Position numbers and translations under genes: made by a program. The notes under the pieces are model-generated. The model did not search any database and had not been told where the DNA came from. It saw only the letters and a list, made by a program, of their open reading frames with translations. From NCBI GenBank assembly GCA_024509875.1, contig JAMPIV010008055.1, positions 372,001-436,000 of the forward strand: DNA of 64,000 bases, read 5' to 3'. The first letter of the stretch is position 1. Each line of letters begins with the position of its first letter. Positions 63,771 to 64,000 of the stretch are shown here, piece after piece. The stretch comes from Oreohelix idahoensis (Eukaryota > Mollusca > Gastropoda > Stylommatophora > Oreohelicidae).

Positions 63771-64000
63771 ATTAAAGCTAGTCGGGCACCAAAGCTATTC
63801 ACAAACATTAAAGCTAGTCAGACACCAAAGCTAACCACAAACATTAAAGCTAGTCACAAACATTAAAGCTAGTCAAGACATTAAAGCTAGCCATATACAT
63901 CAAAGCTAGTGAGACACCAAAGCTAGTCACAAACATAGCTAATCAAAGCCAGTCACAGACATTAAAGCTAGAACTACTTATTCGGAGTAACCAGGAGGAC
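63771..64000. repeat. ~19-bp satellite array, right part
   Basis: TTAAAGCTAGTCGGGCACCA and CATTAAAGCTAGTCACAAAC units resume and run to about 63972. The last ~30 bp (GAACTACTTATTCGGAGTAA) leave the array and may begin another element. Confidence 0.88.

Overview
The window is animal nuclear DNA. It has spliced genes with GT-AG introns, an AT-rich background, and a large load of LINEs, SINEs, DNA transposons, one LTR retrotransposon and many minisatellites. The collagen sequence and the repeat types suggest an invertebrate, most likely a lophotrochozoan such as a mollusc; I cannot name the species. No bacterial-type genes or operons are present.

Host gene. One host gene is recognisable: the 3' part of a fibrillar collagen gene on the + strand, with 21 exons between 1546 and 41892. 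Fifteen exons (1546-30378) encode 483 residues of Gly-X-Y helix. Fourteen are multiples of 18 bp, most of them 54, 108, 162 or 270 bp, and the last is 45 bp. Six exons (31577-41892) encode a C-telopeptide and a fibrillar C-propeptide (COLFI domain) ending in VCFS and a TAA stop. The visible coding sequence is 730 codons plus stop, about 2.2 kb spread over 40 kb. The 5' half lies upstream of the window. Unusual points are the absence of both interchain cysteines (C2 and C3), a Gly-to-Ala break in the helix, and a 60-bp tandem array that copies a splice donor.

Introns and 3' flank (1-50150). These are filled with truncated LINEs of several families (called A to G here), a Tigger/pogo-like DNA transposon inside a LINE (7462-9793), a mariner-like element with DD41D spacing (26341-27641), tRNA-derived SINEs, TTAA and palindromic MITEs, and about twelve copies of a ~250-bp dispersed repeat (called DR250 here). 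Three minisatellites have grown inside DR250 copies, each from a different part of it. One LINE (46112-47358) shows the 5' inversion typical of twin priming.

Distal part (50150-64000). A ~19-bp satellite (AAAGCTAGTCACAGACATC-like) has been split by a LINE-B copy (51000-53110) and by a nested block (53482-63770). The block contains a Ty3/gypsy-type LTR retrotransposon on the - strand (53978-63602, 5-bp target duplication GCGTG). Its integrase C-terminal module precedes reverse transcriptase, the Gmr1-like gene order. Protease and the integrase catalytic core are missing. Its right-hand LTR was then hit by two LINE-A copies in opposite orientations, each with a 14-bp target duplication.

No single new molecular system is evident. 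The most interesting signals are the Gmr1-like element with its deleted but open gag-IN frame, the repeated birth of minisatellites inside DR250, and the cysteine pattern of the collagen C-propeptide.
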